Assembly (NCBI RefSeq): GCF_036226445.1
Contig: NZ_CP108474.1
Location: 6,882,001 to 6,946,000, forward strand
Source of the DNA: Streptomyces sp. NBC_01255
Lineage (GTDB): Bacteria; Actinomycetota; Actinomycetes; Streptomycetales; Streptomycetaceae
Direction of reading: 5' to 3'
Length of the DNA stretch: 64,000 nucleotides
Shown here: positions 1 to 8,526 of the stretch, one piece after another
How the letters are laid out: every line of letters starts with the position of its first letter
How positions within the stretch are numbered: the stretch's first letter is position 1
The notes under the pieces: generated by a model
What the model was told of the DNA's origin: nothing
Database searches by the model: none
The model's input: the letters and a program-made list of their open reading frames with translations, nothing else
Translations under genes and position numbers: made by a program

Positions 1-420
1 GTCCTTCGTCACGTACAGCTCGAACGAGCCCCGGTGCGGGGCGGTCCCCTTGTAACGGAAGGTGTGCTCCCCGGAGTCCAGGGCGCTCGCCGGCCAGTCG
101 GCCCGCGCCAGGTCGAGCCCCCGGTACTTGTCGTTGCCCGCGCTGCACAGCTTGCCGTCCGGGATCAGCTCCCGGTGCTTCCCGGCGGCGTTCGCGATGT
201 TCACCGCGTTCCAGTCGTAGAACGCCTGCGCCCCGCTCGCCGCCACCGCGGCCTTGCAGGCCGCCGACTTCGGAGACTCGGGCCCCTCCGCGTAACAGGC
301 CGAGACCCGGCTCACCGGATCCGTCATCGACCCGTGCGCGAACGCGGGCCCGGACGCGAGCGCGGACAGGCCCAGCAGTGCGGTGGCGGTGACGGCCGCG
401 GCCGTACGGCGAGAAGTCAT
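1..420 (-). CDS. AA10 lytic polysaccharide monooxygenase (chitin-active type), C-terminus outside window
   Basis: Secreted copper enzyme that oxidatively cleaves crystalline polysaccharide, most likely chitin. The start codon ATG at 418-420 opens a signal peptide of about 28 residues ending in PAFA, and the mature protein would begin with His-Gly-Ser, the N-terminal histidine that forms half of the AA10 copper brace. A second brace histidine is likely in the segment TAPHRGSF near the window edge. Cysteines in VSACYAEG, SAACKAAV and KLCSAGN follow the pattern of Streptomyces CHB-type proteins. The reading frame is still open at base 1, so about the last third is missing. Substrate preference is inferred from resemblance to the CHB family and not proven. 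Confidence 0.9.
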   Translation of the reverse strand, partial: MTSRRTAAAVTATALLGLSALASGPAFAHGSMTDPVSRVSACYAEGPESPKSAACKAAVAASGAQAFYDWNAVNIANAAGKHRELIPDGKLCSAGNDKYRGLDLARADWPASALDSGEHTFRYKGTAPHRGSFELYVTKD

Positions 421-668
421 GGGGGGACAGCTCCTTCACGAGGGTGGGTGTGGGGGGTTGGCAAGGAAACTAGCCGCCCGGACCCGCGAAAAAGCCTCCG
501 GAGAGCAGGATGCGGCGATCCTTAGGACCGCTTTAAGGAGCCGCTAAGAAGCCGCTCAGGCAGAGGGGGGCGACCCCGGCCCCGCCTTGGCGGATTTCCC
601 CTGTAGCCGCTGGGCCCGCCTGGATACCCTGGGGCGGCAGATCACAACCGGGTGGAGGGGGCGGGTCC
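421..668. other. Divergent intergenic region between LPMO gene and NB-ARC pair
   Basis: About 250 bp between divergently transcribed genes, expected to hold both promoters. A short stretch around 518-557 is less GC-rich and carries imperfect direct repeats of the type CCGCTTTAAG / CCGCTAAGAAG. I cannot assign a -35/-10 pair or a known regulator site with confidence. Confidence 0.4.
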
Positions 669-1079
669 TTGGACGCGGAGTTGGCCGTGCTGGCAGGCAC
701 GGCGGGGACGACCTTGGTGACGTTGCTGACGACCGAGGCCTGGCAGTGCGTCAGCGACGGGATCACCTCGCTGTGGCGCCGTGCCGAGCCGGAGCGGGCC
801 GAGGCGATCTCCGCCGAACTCGAGGTGACCCGGACGGACCTGCTGGCCGCGCAGGCCGGCGGCGACGTCGAGTCCGGCAGCGAACTGGGGGCGGAGTGGC
901 AGGGCCGTATCCGGCGACTGCTCGTGACCCACCCCGAGGAAGCCGCTGCGCTCCGCGCGATCCTCGACGAGCTCCGGCCGATCACGCCCGACGCCCCGGC
1001 GGTGACCCAGCACGCCACCGCCTCCGGACACGCCCGCGTGTACCAGGCGGGCCGCGACCAGCACATCGACCAGCGATGA
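669..1079 (+). CDS. Small partner protein of NB-ARC ATPase, function unknown
   Basis: 136-residue protein with a TTG start preceded by a GGTGGAGGGGG ribosome-binding region. The N-terminal 25 residues are hydrophobic and helical, the middle (about 40-105) is charged and helical, and the C-terminus ends in VYQAGRDQHI (residues 124-133). The next gene starts inside the stop codon (ATGA overlap), and its own N-terminus carries a related motif, IYQATGDQRI. The shared motif and the coupling suggest that the two proteins work together, perhaps as an adaptor or sensor with a STAND ATPase. No enzymatic motif is visible and I do not recognise a named domain. Confidence 0.8.
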   Translation: MDAELAVLAGTAGTTLVTLLTTEAWQCVSDGITSLWRRAEPERAEAISAELEVTRTDLLAAQAGGDVESGSELGAEWQGRIRRLLVTHPEEAAALRAILDELRPITPDAPAVTQHATASGHARVYQAGRDQHIDQR

Positions 1080-3238
1080 GCGGCGGCAACGACGCACGGG
1101 CCGACGGGTACGGGCGGATCTACCAGGCCACGGGCGACCAGCGCATCGTCGAGCACCACCACCACGCCCCCGACTGGGCGGGTCCCGACTCGGTACGTCA
1201 CCCGGCGGTCGGTCGCGGCCCCGTCGTACTCCGCGACCGCGTGGGCGAGATGGACCGGCTGCGAGCCGCTGTCGAGCCCGGCGCCGGCAACCGCGCCTAC
1301 GTCCTCCACGGCATGGGCGGCTGCGGCAAGACCGCCGTCGCCCACACCCTCTTCCGCCACGCCACCGATCACGCCGGTCGCATCGGACTCTGGGTCAACG
1401 CCTCCGACCCGGCCTCCCTGCGCGCCGGCATGCTCGCCGTCGCGGCCGACCGAGGCGCCACGGACGCCGAACTCACCGGTGCGCGAAGCGGCCTGCGTCC
1501 CGCCGCCGACCTGGTCTGGCACTACCTCGACGCATCCGACCGACCGTGGCTGCTCGTCCTGGACAACGCCGACACCCCTGCCGTCCTCCGTGACGGCGGG
1601 TGGCTGCGTACGAGCCCTGCCGGAACGGTCGTCGTCACCACCCGACAGGCAGCGGCCCACTGGTGGCCCGGCGCCGACCTCCTCCAGTTCGGTGTCCTCC
1701 CACGAGAGGACGCCGCACTCGTCCTCCAGGACCTCGCCCCCCATGCGGGAAGCGCGGAGGAAGCGGCAGAGGTCGCCGACCGGCTCGGCCGCCTCCCGCT
1801 GGCGCCGCTCACCCTCGCCGGCGGATTCCTCGCCCAGCAGGTGCTCGACCCGTGGAATCTCGCCGACTACCGACACGGACTCGACGGCGGTGCCGGCTTC
1901 CACCCCATCGACCTTCTGGACCGGGGCGCCGAAGCCGGCGCCGAATCCCGCCACCTGCTCAGCCGCACCTGGCAACTCTCCCTCGACGCCCTCACCGCTC
2001 AGGGCCTCCCCGAAGCCACCTCCTTGTTGCGCCTGCTCGCATGCTTTGCCGGGGACCCCCTCCCGCTCAGCCTCCTCGTGGGTGCCGAACTGGGTACGGA
2101 GCTCCACCCGTCCCGCGTGGAACCCGCCCTGCGCGGACTGCTCGACCATTCCCTCACCGAGCTCGTACCCGGCCCCGTGCGCTGCCTGCGCGTCCACGGG
2201 ATCCTCCTCGACAGCGTCGCCCAGGCCACCCCCGACGACCGGAGAGAGCGGCTCGCCACGACAGCCGCCCAACTCCTCGGAGCCGTACTGCCGGAGGTGC
2301 CCGAACGCGGAGTGCAGGATCCCGCGGTGATGCTGCTCGCTCCGCACGTCATCGCACTCCTACGACGTCTCGTCGGCTGGAGCGCCGGCGCAGCCGCTGT
2401 GGAAGGCGCGGCCGACTGCGCCCTCCGTCTCGTCATCGCCGTGCACAGGTCGGGGGACTACGCCTCCGCGCTCACCCTGGCGAAGGAAGCCCTCGAACTC
2501 ACCACCCCGTGCCTGCCCGCCGACAACGTGCACGCTCTCAGGCTTCGCCTGCGGGTGGGCCGCGCCCTCTTCCGGCTCGCACGGTTCGAGGAGTCCGAGA
2601 CCGTCTACCAAGAGGCGCTCGACGACTGTGAGCGGGTCCTGGGACCCGATGCTCCTGACACGCTGGAGGCATGTCTGCGGCTGGCACTCGTTCTGCCTCA
2701 CCGTGGGCGACTCCAGGAAGCGATGGTTCTGAAGAGGCGGGCGGCTCAAGGCCGGGAGGCGGTCTTCGGGAGAACCCACCCGCTCACGCTCATCGCACGG
2801 AAGTGCATCGTGGAGGCGATGGGGCACCCGGACGCGGGCCCCCTTCCGGACAGGGGCGAGATCCTCGCCACCGGCCCCGCTGTCATCGCGGGCTGTCGCA
2901 GCGCCGCCGGGGACGATCACCCCATGACGCTCGGAGCCGAACTTGGGTACGCGTTTGCACTCGCTGCCGTGGAGAGGCCGCTTGAGGCACTGCCTCACGT
3001 GCGTAGAGCTCTCTCCGGGTACGAGCGCATCTTCGCTCCGGACTACCCCTTGTTGCTCAACACCAGGCAGACGCTCAGCGTCGTCCTCAACGCCCTGGGC
3101 CGGCACGCTGAAGCCATCGAGCAAGGAGAGATCCTGGTGGAAGGGCGGACCCAGGTGCTGGGCCCGGCGCACCCCTGGACCGTGCACGCCGAAGAACTTC
3201 TCCACCAGTACCGGAACGCCGCCGGCCGTTCCGCGTAG
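1076..3238 (+). CDS. NB-ARC/STAND ATPase with C-terminal tetratricopeptide repeats
   Basis: 720-residue protein; the ATG at 1076 overlaps the upstream stop codon. Motifs in order: IYQATGDQRI (residues 15-24), P-loop GMGGCGKTA (79-87), Walker B LLVLDNAD (159-166), a VVVTTR sensor strand (185-190) and a GLPL-like LPLAPLTLAGG (240-250). These define a STAND NTPase of the NB-ARC class. From about residue 460 the protein becomes a series of helical pairs with the TPR_10/12 look common in actinobacteria (for example RLARFEESETVYQEALD and LGRHAEAIEQGEILVE). STAND proteins oligomerise on sensing a ligand and act as regulators or in phage defence; the ligand here is unknown. No N-terminal effector domain is fused, so the effector could be the small upstream partner. 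The end lies 6 bp from the convergent response-regulator gene. Confidence 0.88.
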   Translation: MSGGNDARADGYGRIYQATGDQRIVEHHHHAPDWAGPDSVRHPAVGRGPVVLRDRVGEMDRLRAAVEPGAGNRAYVLHGMGGCGKTAVAHTLFRHATDHAGRIGLWVNASDPASLRAGMLAVAADRGATDAELTGARSGLRPAADLVWHYLDASDRPWLLVLDNADTPAVLRDGGWLRTSPAGTVVVTTRQAAAHWWPGADLLQFGVLPREDAALVLQDLAPHAGSAEEAAEVADRLGRLPLAPLTLAGGFLAQQVLDPWNLADYRHGLDGGAGFHPIDLLDRGAEAGAESRHLLSRTWQLSLDALTAQGLPEATSLLRLLACFAGDPLPLSLLVGAELGTELHPSRVEPALRGLLDHSLTELVPGPVRCLRVHGILLDSVAQATPDDRRERLATTAAQLLGAVLPEVPERGVQDPAVMLLAPHVIALLRRLVGWSAGAAAVEGAADCALRLVIAVHRSGDYASALTLAKEALELTTPCLPADNVHALRLRLRVGRALFRLARFEESETVYQEALDDCERVLGPDAPDTLEACLRLALVLPHRGRLQEAMVLKRRAAQGREAVFGRTHPLTLIARKCIVEAMGHPDAGPLPDRGEILATGPAVIAGCRSAAGDDHPMTLGAELGYAFALAAVERPLEALPHVRRALSGYERIFAPDYPLLLNTRQTLSVVLNALGRHAEAIEQGEILVEGRTQVLGPAHPWTVHAEELLHQYRNAAGRSA

Positions 3239-3244
3239 GAGAGG

Positions 3245-3913
3245 TCACCCCAACCGCCGGTATCGCCGCTCCGGCCGCCCCGTCCCCCCGTACCGCAGCG
3301 TGATCTCCGCGCGGCCCGTCTGGGCGAAGTACTCCAGGTAGCGGCGGGCGCTGACGCGGGACAGGGCGCCGGCTTCCGCGCATTCCGTCGCCGAGAGGCC
3401 CTCCGGGTGGGCGCGGAGGACCGAGTCGACCAGGTCGGCCGTGTGGGCGGCGAGGCCCTTCGGGAGTTCGCGGGAGCCGCGCGGGCGGGTGCCGAAGATC
3501 TGGTCCACGTCCTCCTGGCGGGCCTCGTCGAGGTCGTCGAGGCGGCTGCGCAGCGAGGCCACATGGCGCAGCTGCTCGTGCAGCGCCGCCTGGCTGAACG
3601 GCTTGATCAGATAGTGGAGCGCCCCCGCCCGCAGCGCCTCACGGATCGTCGCCACGTCGCGCGCCGCCGTGATGAAGAGCGCGTCCGTGGCCAGGCCCGC
3701 CGCGCGCAGCTCCCGCAGCACCTGGATGCCGTCCATGTCCGGCAGGAAGACGTCGAGCAGCACCAGGTCGGGCCGGAGCCGCTCGGCCGCGCGCAGCGCC
3801 TCGGCGCCGTTGTGCGCGACCCCGGACACCGTGAAGCCCTCCACCGCCGACACATAGCGGCAGTGCAGCTTGGCGACCATGAAGTCGTCGTCCACCACCA
3901 GCACATTCGTCAC
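3245..3913 (-). CDS. Response regulator of the CitB/DcuR type (probable control of tctCBA)
   Basis: 222 residues. The N-terminal receiver domain (1-120) has the acidic pair D8/D9, phospho-acceptor D54 in LLDVFLP, T/S switch T82 and K104 in LIKPF. The C-terminal half (about 150-222) is a helix-turn-helix of the CitT/DcuR class, which usually controls citrate or C4-dicarboxylate transport. It is divergent from tctC, consistent with control of the transporter. Odd: in most Streptomyces tct loci a DcuS/CitA-type sensor kinase is encoded next to this regulator, but here the only neighbour downstream is the convergent NB-ARC gene and no kinase is present in the window. Confidence 0.9.
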   Translation of the reverse strand: MTNVLVVDDDFMVAKLHCRYVSAVEGFTVSGVAHNGAEALRAAERLRPDLVLLDVFLPDMDGIQVLRELRAAGLATDALFITAARDVATIREALRAGALHYLIKPFSQAALHEQLRHVASLRSRLDDLDEARQEDVDQIFGTRPRGSRELPKGLAAHTADLVDSVLRAHPEGLSATECAEAGALSRVSARRYLEYFAQTGRAEITLRYGGTGRPERRYRRLG

Positions 3914-4046
3914 GCCGCCACGCTAGGTCGCGACCACAACGACCACAACGTCCATTGATTGCGGAAGAGAGACAGCTTCTTCACGTACCGGCAACATGTG
4001 GGCCACCTCACACCCCCCTTTCCCTCCTGCCTGAGAGGCGGCACAC

Positions 4047-5030
4047 GTGCGTCTGCGCACTCCCCTCGCTCTCCTCGGGTCGGCGTTGCTGGTCCTTGTC
4101 GGTCCGCCGCTGCTCACCAGCGGCAGCGACACCGACACCGGCACGCAGATACCCGGACTGCGCTTCATGGTCCCCAACACCCCCGGCGGCGGATACGACA
4201 TCACCGCCCGCACGGCCGCAAGGAACGCCGAGGAAGCGGGCCTCACCGGCGACATCGAGGTCTTCAACCTGCCCGGCGCGGGCGGCACCGTCGGCCTCAC
4301 CCGGCTCGTCGGCGAGCGCGGCAACGGCCGCCTCGCCATGTCCATGGGCCTCGGCGTCGTCGGCGCCGTCCACACCAACAAGACCCCCAGGACCCTCGCC
4401 GACACCACCCCGATCGCCCGGCTCACCGAGGAGCAGGACATCGTCGTGGTCGGGAAGGACTCCCCGTACAAGACGATCCAGGAGCTGCTGGCCGTCTGGA
4501 AGAAGGATCCCGGGAAGGTGCCCGTCGGCGGCGGGTCCTCGCCCGGCGGGCCCGACCACCTCGCCCCGATGCTGATGGCCCAGGCCGCCGGGATCGCCCC
4601 CAAGGACGTCAACTACGTCCCCTTCGACGGCGGCGGCGAACTCCTCGCCTCCATCCTCGGCAACAAGGTCGGCTTCGGCGTCTCCGGCGTCGGCGAGTAC
4701 CTCGACCAGATCAAGGCGGGCGAGCTGCGCCTCCTCGCCGTCACCGGCCCGAAGCGGGTCCCCGGCCTCGACGCCCCCACGCTCCGCGAGGCCGGCCTCG
4801 ACACCGAGTTCACCAACTGGCGGGGCATCGTCGCCCCGCCCGGCCTCTCCGACGCCGAACGCGAGAAGCTCGTCGGCCTCGTCACCGAGCTGCACGACTC
4901 GCCGCAGTGGCGCGAGTCCCTCAAGACCCACGGCTGGAACGACGCCTTCCTGCCCGGCGAGGAGTTCGGCACCTTCCTCACCGCGCAGGACCGACGCGTC
5001 GCCTCCGTCCTCAAGGAGCTCGGCCTGTGA
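4047..5030 (+). CDS. tctC: Tripartite tricarboxylate transporter substrate-binding protein TctC
   Basis: 327 residues; GTG start with a GAGAGGCGG site a few bases upstream. It is the extracytoplasmic binding receptor of a TTT-family transporter. The first about 25 residues are a signal sequence without a lipobox cysteine. The mature part shows the Bug/TctC pattern: VPNTPGGGYDITAR near the start, VPVGGGSSPGGPDH in the middle and YVPFDGGGELL, which form the two-lobed carboxylate-binding cleft. It is the first gene of tctC-tctB-tctA, with its stop overlapping the GTG of tctB. The substrate (citrate or another tricarboxylate) is inferred from family and context only. Confidence 0.93.
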   Translation: MRLRTPLALLGSALLVLVGPPLLTSGSDTDTGTQIPGLRFMVPNTPGGGYDITARTAARNAEEAGLTGDIEVFNLPGAGGTVGLTRLVGERGNGRLAMSMGLGVVGAVHTNKTPRTLADTTPIARLTEEQDIVVVGKDSPYKTIQELLAVWKKDPGKVPVGGGSSPGGPDHLAPMLMAQAAGIAPKDVNYVPFDGGGELLASILGNKVGFGVSGVGEYLDQIKAGELRLLAVTGPKRVPGLDAPTLREAGLDTEFTNWRGIVAPPGLSDAEREKLVGLVTELHDSPQWRESLKTHGWNDAFLPGEEFGTFLTAQDRRVASVLKELGL

Positions 5031-5533
5031 CCACCAAACCGAAGGACTGGCTGCGCGGGCGTTCCGAGCTCGGCGTCGGCGCCCTCCTCTTCCTCCTCGG
5101 CGTCCTCGTCCTCACCGACGCCCTCACCCTCGACACCGACGTCACCGGCCGCGGCCCCGTCGGCCCCGCCACCGTCCCCCTCGTCGTCGGCTGCGGCCTC
5201 CTCGTCGTCGCCGTCCTCCTCACCGTCGACGTCCTGCGCGGCGGCCGCGGCGAGGCCGAGGCCGGCGAGGACGTCGACCTGACCGAGCCCGCCGACTGGC
5301 GCACCGTCCTGCTCCTCGCCGGTGTCTTCCTCGCCTTCGCCGTCCTCATCGGCCCCCTCGGCTTCCCCGTGGCCGGCGCCCTCCTCTTCTGGGGAGCGGC
5401 CTACGCCCTCGGCAGCCGTCACCTCCACCGCGACCCGCTCATCGCGGCCGCCCTCTCCCTCTTCACCTACGGCGTCTTCGACAAGCTGCTCGGCGTCCCG
5501 CTGCCCGGCGGCCCGCTGATGGGAGTGATCTGA
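5027..5533 (+). CDS. tctB: Tripartite tricarboxylate transporter small membrane subunit TctB
   Basis: 168 residues, starting at a GTG that overlaps the tctC stop (GTGA). Four hydrophobic segments are visible: about 15-32, 46-65, 95-125 (two segments, split around ALLFWGAAYALG) and 135-155. This matches the TctB/DUF1468 family, the small four-helix subunit that pairs with TctA. Size and order in the operon are as expected. It sits 3 bp before tctA. Confidence 0.92.
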   Translation: MTTKPKDWLRGRSELGVGALLFLLGVLVLTDALTLDTDVTGRGPVGPATVPLVVGCGLLVVAVLLTVDVLRGGRGEAEAGEDVDLTEPADWRTVLLLAGVFLAFAVLIGPLGFPVAGALLFWGAAYALGSRHLHRDPLIAAALSLFTYGVFDKLLGVPLPGGPLMGVI

Positions 5534-5536
5534 TCC

Positions 5537-7033
5537 ATGGATTCCCTGTACTCCCTCATCGACGGCTTCGGGACCGCCCTCACCCCGATGAACCTGCTGT
5601 GGGCCGCCGTCGGCGTGCTCCTCGGCACCGCCATCGGCGTCCTGCCCGGCATCGGCCCCGCCATGGCCGTCGCCCTGCTGCTCCCGGTGACGTACGGACT
5701 CGAACCGACCGGCGCCTTCATCATGTTCGCCGGCATCTACTACGGCGCCATGTTCGGCGGCTCCACGACCTCGATCCTGCTCAACACTCCCGGCGAGAGC
5801 GCCGCCGTCGTCGCCGCCATCGAGGGCAACCCGATGGCCAAGGCCGGCCGCGGCGCGCAGGCGCTAGCCGCCGCCGCCATCGGCCACTTCGCCGGCGGCA
5901 TGATCGGCACGATCCTGCTCGTCGTCCTCGCCCCCACCGTCGCCGCGCTCGCCGTCGACATCGGCGCCCCGGACTACTTCGCCCTCATGGTCCTCGCCTT
6001 CATCGCGGTGACCTCCGTCCTCGGCTCCTCCCGCATCCGCGGCCTCGCCTCCCTCCTCATCGGCCTCACGATCGGCCTCGTCGGCCTCGACCAGATGACC
6101 GGCCAGCAGCGCCTCACCTTCGGTTCGCTCCAGCTCGCCGACGGCGTCGACGTCGTCATCGTCGCGGTCGGCCTCTTCGCGATCGGCGAGGCCCTGTGGG
6201 TCGCCGCGCACCTGCGCCGCACGACGGGCGAGGCCATCCCCGTCGGCCGGCCCTGGCTCGGCAGGGACGACGTGAAGCGGACCTGGAAGTCCTGGCTGCG
6301 CGGTCCCTTCATCGGCTTCCCGCTCGGCGCGATCCCGGCCGGCGGCGCCGAGATCCCCACCTTCCTCTCGTACGTCACGGAGAAGAGGCTCTCGAAGCAC
6401 AAGGAGCAGTTCGGCAAGGGCGCCATCGAGGGCGTCGCGGGACCCGAGTCGGCGGCCTCCGCCTCCGCCGCGGGCACGCTCGTCTCGATGCTCACCCTCG
6501 GCCTGCCCACGACCGCCGTCGCCGCCGTGATGCTCGCCGCCTTCCAGCAGTACGGCATCCAGCCCGGCCCCCTGCTCTTCGAGCGGGAACCCGACCTGGT
6601 CTGGGGCCTGATCGCCTCGCTCTTCGTCGGCATGGTGCTGCTGCTCGCCCTCAACCTGCCGCTCGCCCCGGTCTGGGCCAAGCTGCTGCGCATCCCGCGC
6701 CCGTACCTCTACGCCGGCATCCTCTTCTTCGCCGCCGTCGGCGCGTACGCGGTGGGCGGCGAGGCGCTCGACCTCGTGGTCCTGCTCGTCATCGGGCTCA
6801 TCGGCCTCGGCATGCGGCGCTACGGACTCCCGGTGCTGCCCGCCGTCATCGGTGTCATCCTCGGCCCGGCCGCCGAACAGCAGCTCCGCCGTGCCCTCCA
6901 GATCAGCGACGGCTCCCTGACGGGCCTGGTGAACACCCCGTTCTCGGTCACCGTGTACGCCGTCGTCGTGATCCTGCTCGCCTGGCCGCTGCTGAGAAAG
7001 GTGGTCACGCGCCGTCGTAATGTGACGGTATGA
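5537..7033 (+). CDS. tctA: Tripartite tricarboxylate transporter large membrane subunit TctA
   Basis: 498 residues with about 11-12 membrane segments, the usual size for TctA (TTT family permease). The family signatures are present: [17 protein letters not shown] in the first third, [14 protein letters not shown] immediately after, and the related second-half motif [18 protein letters not shown] with [14 protein letters not shown]. Together with TctB it forms the channel fed by TctC. The last codons overlap the start of the acetyltransferase gene by 4 bp, so that gene is probably co-transcribed. Confidence 0.94.
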   Translation: MDSLYSLIDGFGTALTPMNLLWAAVGVLLGTAIGVLPGIGPAMAVALLLPVTYGLEPTGAFIMFAGIYYGAMFGGSTTSILLNTPGESAAVVAAIEGNPMAKAGRGAQALAAAAIGHFAGGMIGTILLVVLAPTVAALAVDIGAPDYFALMVLAFIAVTSVLGSSRIRGLASLLIGLTIGLVGLDQMTGQQRLTFGSLQLADGVDVVIVAVGLFAIGEALWVAAHLRRTTGEAIPVGRPWLGRDDVKRTWKSWLRGPFIGFPLGAIPAGGAEIPTFLSYVTEKRLSKHKEQFGKGAIEGVAGPESAASASAAGTLVSMLTLGLPTTAVAAVMLAAFQQYGIQPGPLLFEREPDLVWGLIASLFVGMVLLLALNLPLAPVWAKLLRIPRPYLYAGILFFAAVGAYAVGGEALDLVVLLVIGLIGLGMRRYGLPVLPAVIGVILGPAAEQQLRRALQISDGSLTGLVNTPFSVTVYAVVVILLAWPLLRKVVTRRRNVTV

Positions 7034-7494
7034 CAGACAGCGTGATCCGCCCCGCGGCAGCCGCCGACGTGCCCGCAGTGAAAGCCGTGACCGACGCGGC
7101 CTTCCACCACTACATCGAACGGATCGGTCTCGTACCGGCCCCGATGGAGTACGACCACGCGGCGAACGTGGCCGCGGGGCGTGTGTTCGTCACAGGCGAC
7201 CCGGTGTCCGGCCTCGTGGTGGTGATCCGCGAGGCCGATCACCTCTATCTGGACGAGATCGCCGTGCACCCCGACGCCCAGGGCGCGGGCCTGGGCCGGA
7301 TGTTGCTCGACTGGGTGGAGCGGTACGCCCGGGAGCTCGGTCTCCCCGAGGTGCGGCTGCTGACCAACGCGATGATGTGGGAGAACCAGAAGCTGTACGA
7401 GCGGTACGGCTACGAGGTCGTCGAGCGGCGCGTGGACGGACCGTACGATCGTATCTACTACCGAAAAGTCCTCAACTCGCCCCCGATGGGGTGA
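7030..7494 (+). CDS. GNAT family N-acetyltransferase
   Basis: 154 residues with one GNAT domain covering nearly the whole chain. The acetyl-CoA loop is [15 protein letters not shown] (QGAGLG at 84-89), preceded by the usual strand LYLDEIAV. The C-terminal YERYGYEVV is also typical. It is translationally coupled to tctA (ATGA overlap), making it the fourth gene of that operon; whether it acts on anything linked to tricarboxylate uptake is unknown. A stem-loop overlaps the stop codon. Confidence 0.9.
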   Translation: MTDSVIRPAAAADVPAVKAVTDAAFHHYIERIGLVPAPMEYDHAANVAAGRVFVTGDPVSGLVVVIREADHLYLDEIAVHPDAQGAGLGRMLLDWVERYARELGLPEVRLLTNAMMWENQKLYERYGYEVVERRVDGPYDRIYYRKVLNSPPMG

Positions 7495-7497
7495 GTT
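7474..7497 (+). terminator. Stem-loop overlapping the end of the tct operon
   Basis: Arms AACTCGCCCC (7474-7483) and GGGGTGAGTT (7488-7497) pair over 10 positions with one G-U pair and a 4-nt loop. The stop codon of the acetyltransferase lies in the right arm. There is no long T-tract, as is common for Streptomyces terminators. Confidence 0.6.
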
Positions 7498-7572
7498 TCG
7501 GACATCGCGCGGCTTGATCCGGTATCCCTGGCGGGCAGCACCATCCCCCCACGCCCCGAAGGGACCCCGCTC

Positions 7573-7992
7573 ATGCGCGTACGCAACTCCCTCGCCGTCC
7601 TCGCCGCAGGCATCCTGCTCGCCGCCGCCGTCGCTCCTCTCGCCCACGCGGGAGAGGCCGACGGCCTCTCCGTCCACGGCTACGGAACCGTCGCCGCCGA
7701 CAGCACCGTGACCCTCTCCGGCACGTACCGCTGCGTCGACGACAGCGCGGGTCCCGTCTTCGTGAGCTCCACGCTCCGCCAGGGGAACCGTTCCGCCGGG
7801 ATCGGCGGCACCCGGGCCGTCTGCGACGGGCAGATCCACGAGTGGGTCAACACCTCCGTGGTGAAGGACCCCGCCTACCAGCCAGGCGCCGCCCGGGTCG
7901 AGGCCACCCTCATGCAGCTCACGGCCGGCGCGACGGGCCTGCCGACGCCCGGCTTCCTCGCGACGGAGGAGTCGGACGTCGAGCTGCACTGA
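7573..7992 (+). CDS. Small secreted protein of the DUF6299 type
   Basis: 139 residues. A signal peptide of about 26 residues (hydrophobic core LAVLAAGILLAAAVAPL, cleavage after AHA) is followed by a compact beta-rich domain of about 110 residues with two cysteines (YRCVDD and AVCDGQ) likely forming one disulfide. The pattern STVTLSGTYRC ... VSSTLRQG ... INEWVNT-like is that of the small extracellular DUF6299 family of Streptomyces, whose role is unknown. It has its own upstream region after the tct terminator. Confidence 0.82.
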   Translation: MRVRNSLAVLAAGILLAAAVAPLAHAGEADGLSVHGYGTVAADSTVTLSGTYRCVDDSAGPVFVSSTLRQGNRSAGIGGTRAVCDGQIHEWVNTSVVKDPAYQPGAARVEATLMQLTAGATGLPTPGFLATEESDVELH

Positions 7993-8031
7993 CCGCTACC
8001 GGCTCCACCGGCTCCACCGGTTCTGCCGGGC

Positions 8032-8526
8032 CTACCGACCCAGCAGGTCGATCAGGCCCTCACGGCCGAGCACTTCGAGCTCGTCGAGGGCCACGACGGC
8101 GCGTTCCGCCGCCTCCGGGTCGGAGGCGGCGAGGCCGCTCGCCGCGAACTCGTCCTCGTCGAGCCGCAGCACCTCGCTGCCGTCCGCCGACACCCACAGG
8201 TCCAGGTCCAGGTCCTCGACCACCACCCCCGAGCCGTCGATCTCGGCCGGCCGGGTGATGTCGCAGTACCAGCCCTTGAGGGTGCCGTCGGCGGACCACA
8301 CCTCCTTGACCGTGTACCAGCGGTCGCGCCAGTAGTGCTCCACGAAGACGTCGCCCGGTTCGAACCGTACGAAGCCGAAGTCCCGTACCCCCTCGGCGGC
8401 CCACGGGGCACGGACCGACAGCCGGCCGCCCTCCTCCGTGAGAACCTCCGTGAGGACTTCCGCCGGGTAGCGGATCTTCGTCCGTCCCGCCTTCACCAGG
8501 GTGATCTCAACCGATCGTCCGGACAT
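8032..8526 (-). CDS. DUF402 domain protein
   Basis: 164 residues. Beta-rich DUF402 fold with the characteristic central stretch WYTVKEVWSADGTLKGWYCDIT followed by acidic VVEDLDLDLWV. Members (FomD-like, nucleoside di/triphosphatases) bind divalent metal through such acidic residues. The gene start overlaps the end of the upstream acetyltransferase gene by 20 bp, so the two form an operon. The exact substrate is unknown. Confidence 0.88.
   Translation of the reverse strand: MSGRSVEITLVKAGRTKIRYPAEVLTEVLTEEGGRLSVRAPWAAEGVRDFGFVRFEPGDVFVEHYWRDRWYTVKEVWSADGTLKGWYCDITRPAEIDGSGVVVEDLDLDLWVSADGSEVLRLDEDEFAASGLAASDPEAAERAVVALDELEVLGREGLIDLLGR

Noticed and set aside
533..2347. A 600-codon open frame on the minus strand opposite the NB-ARC gene
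   Set aside because: It is antisense to a gene with clear motifs, has low-complexity Gly/Glu/Val-rich composition and no domain; a consequence of high GC at third positions.
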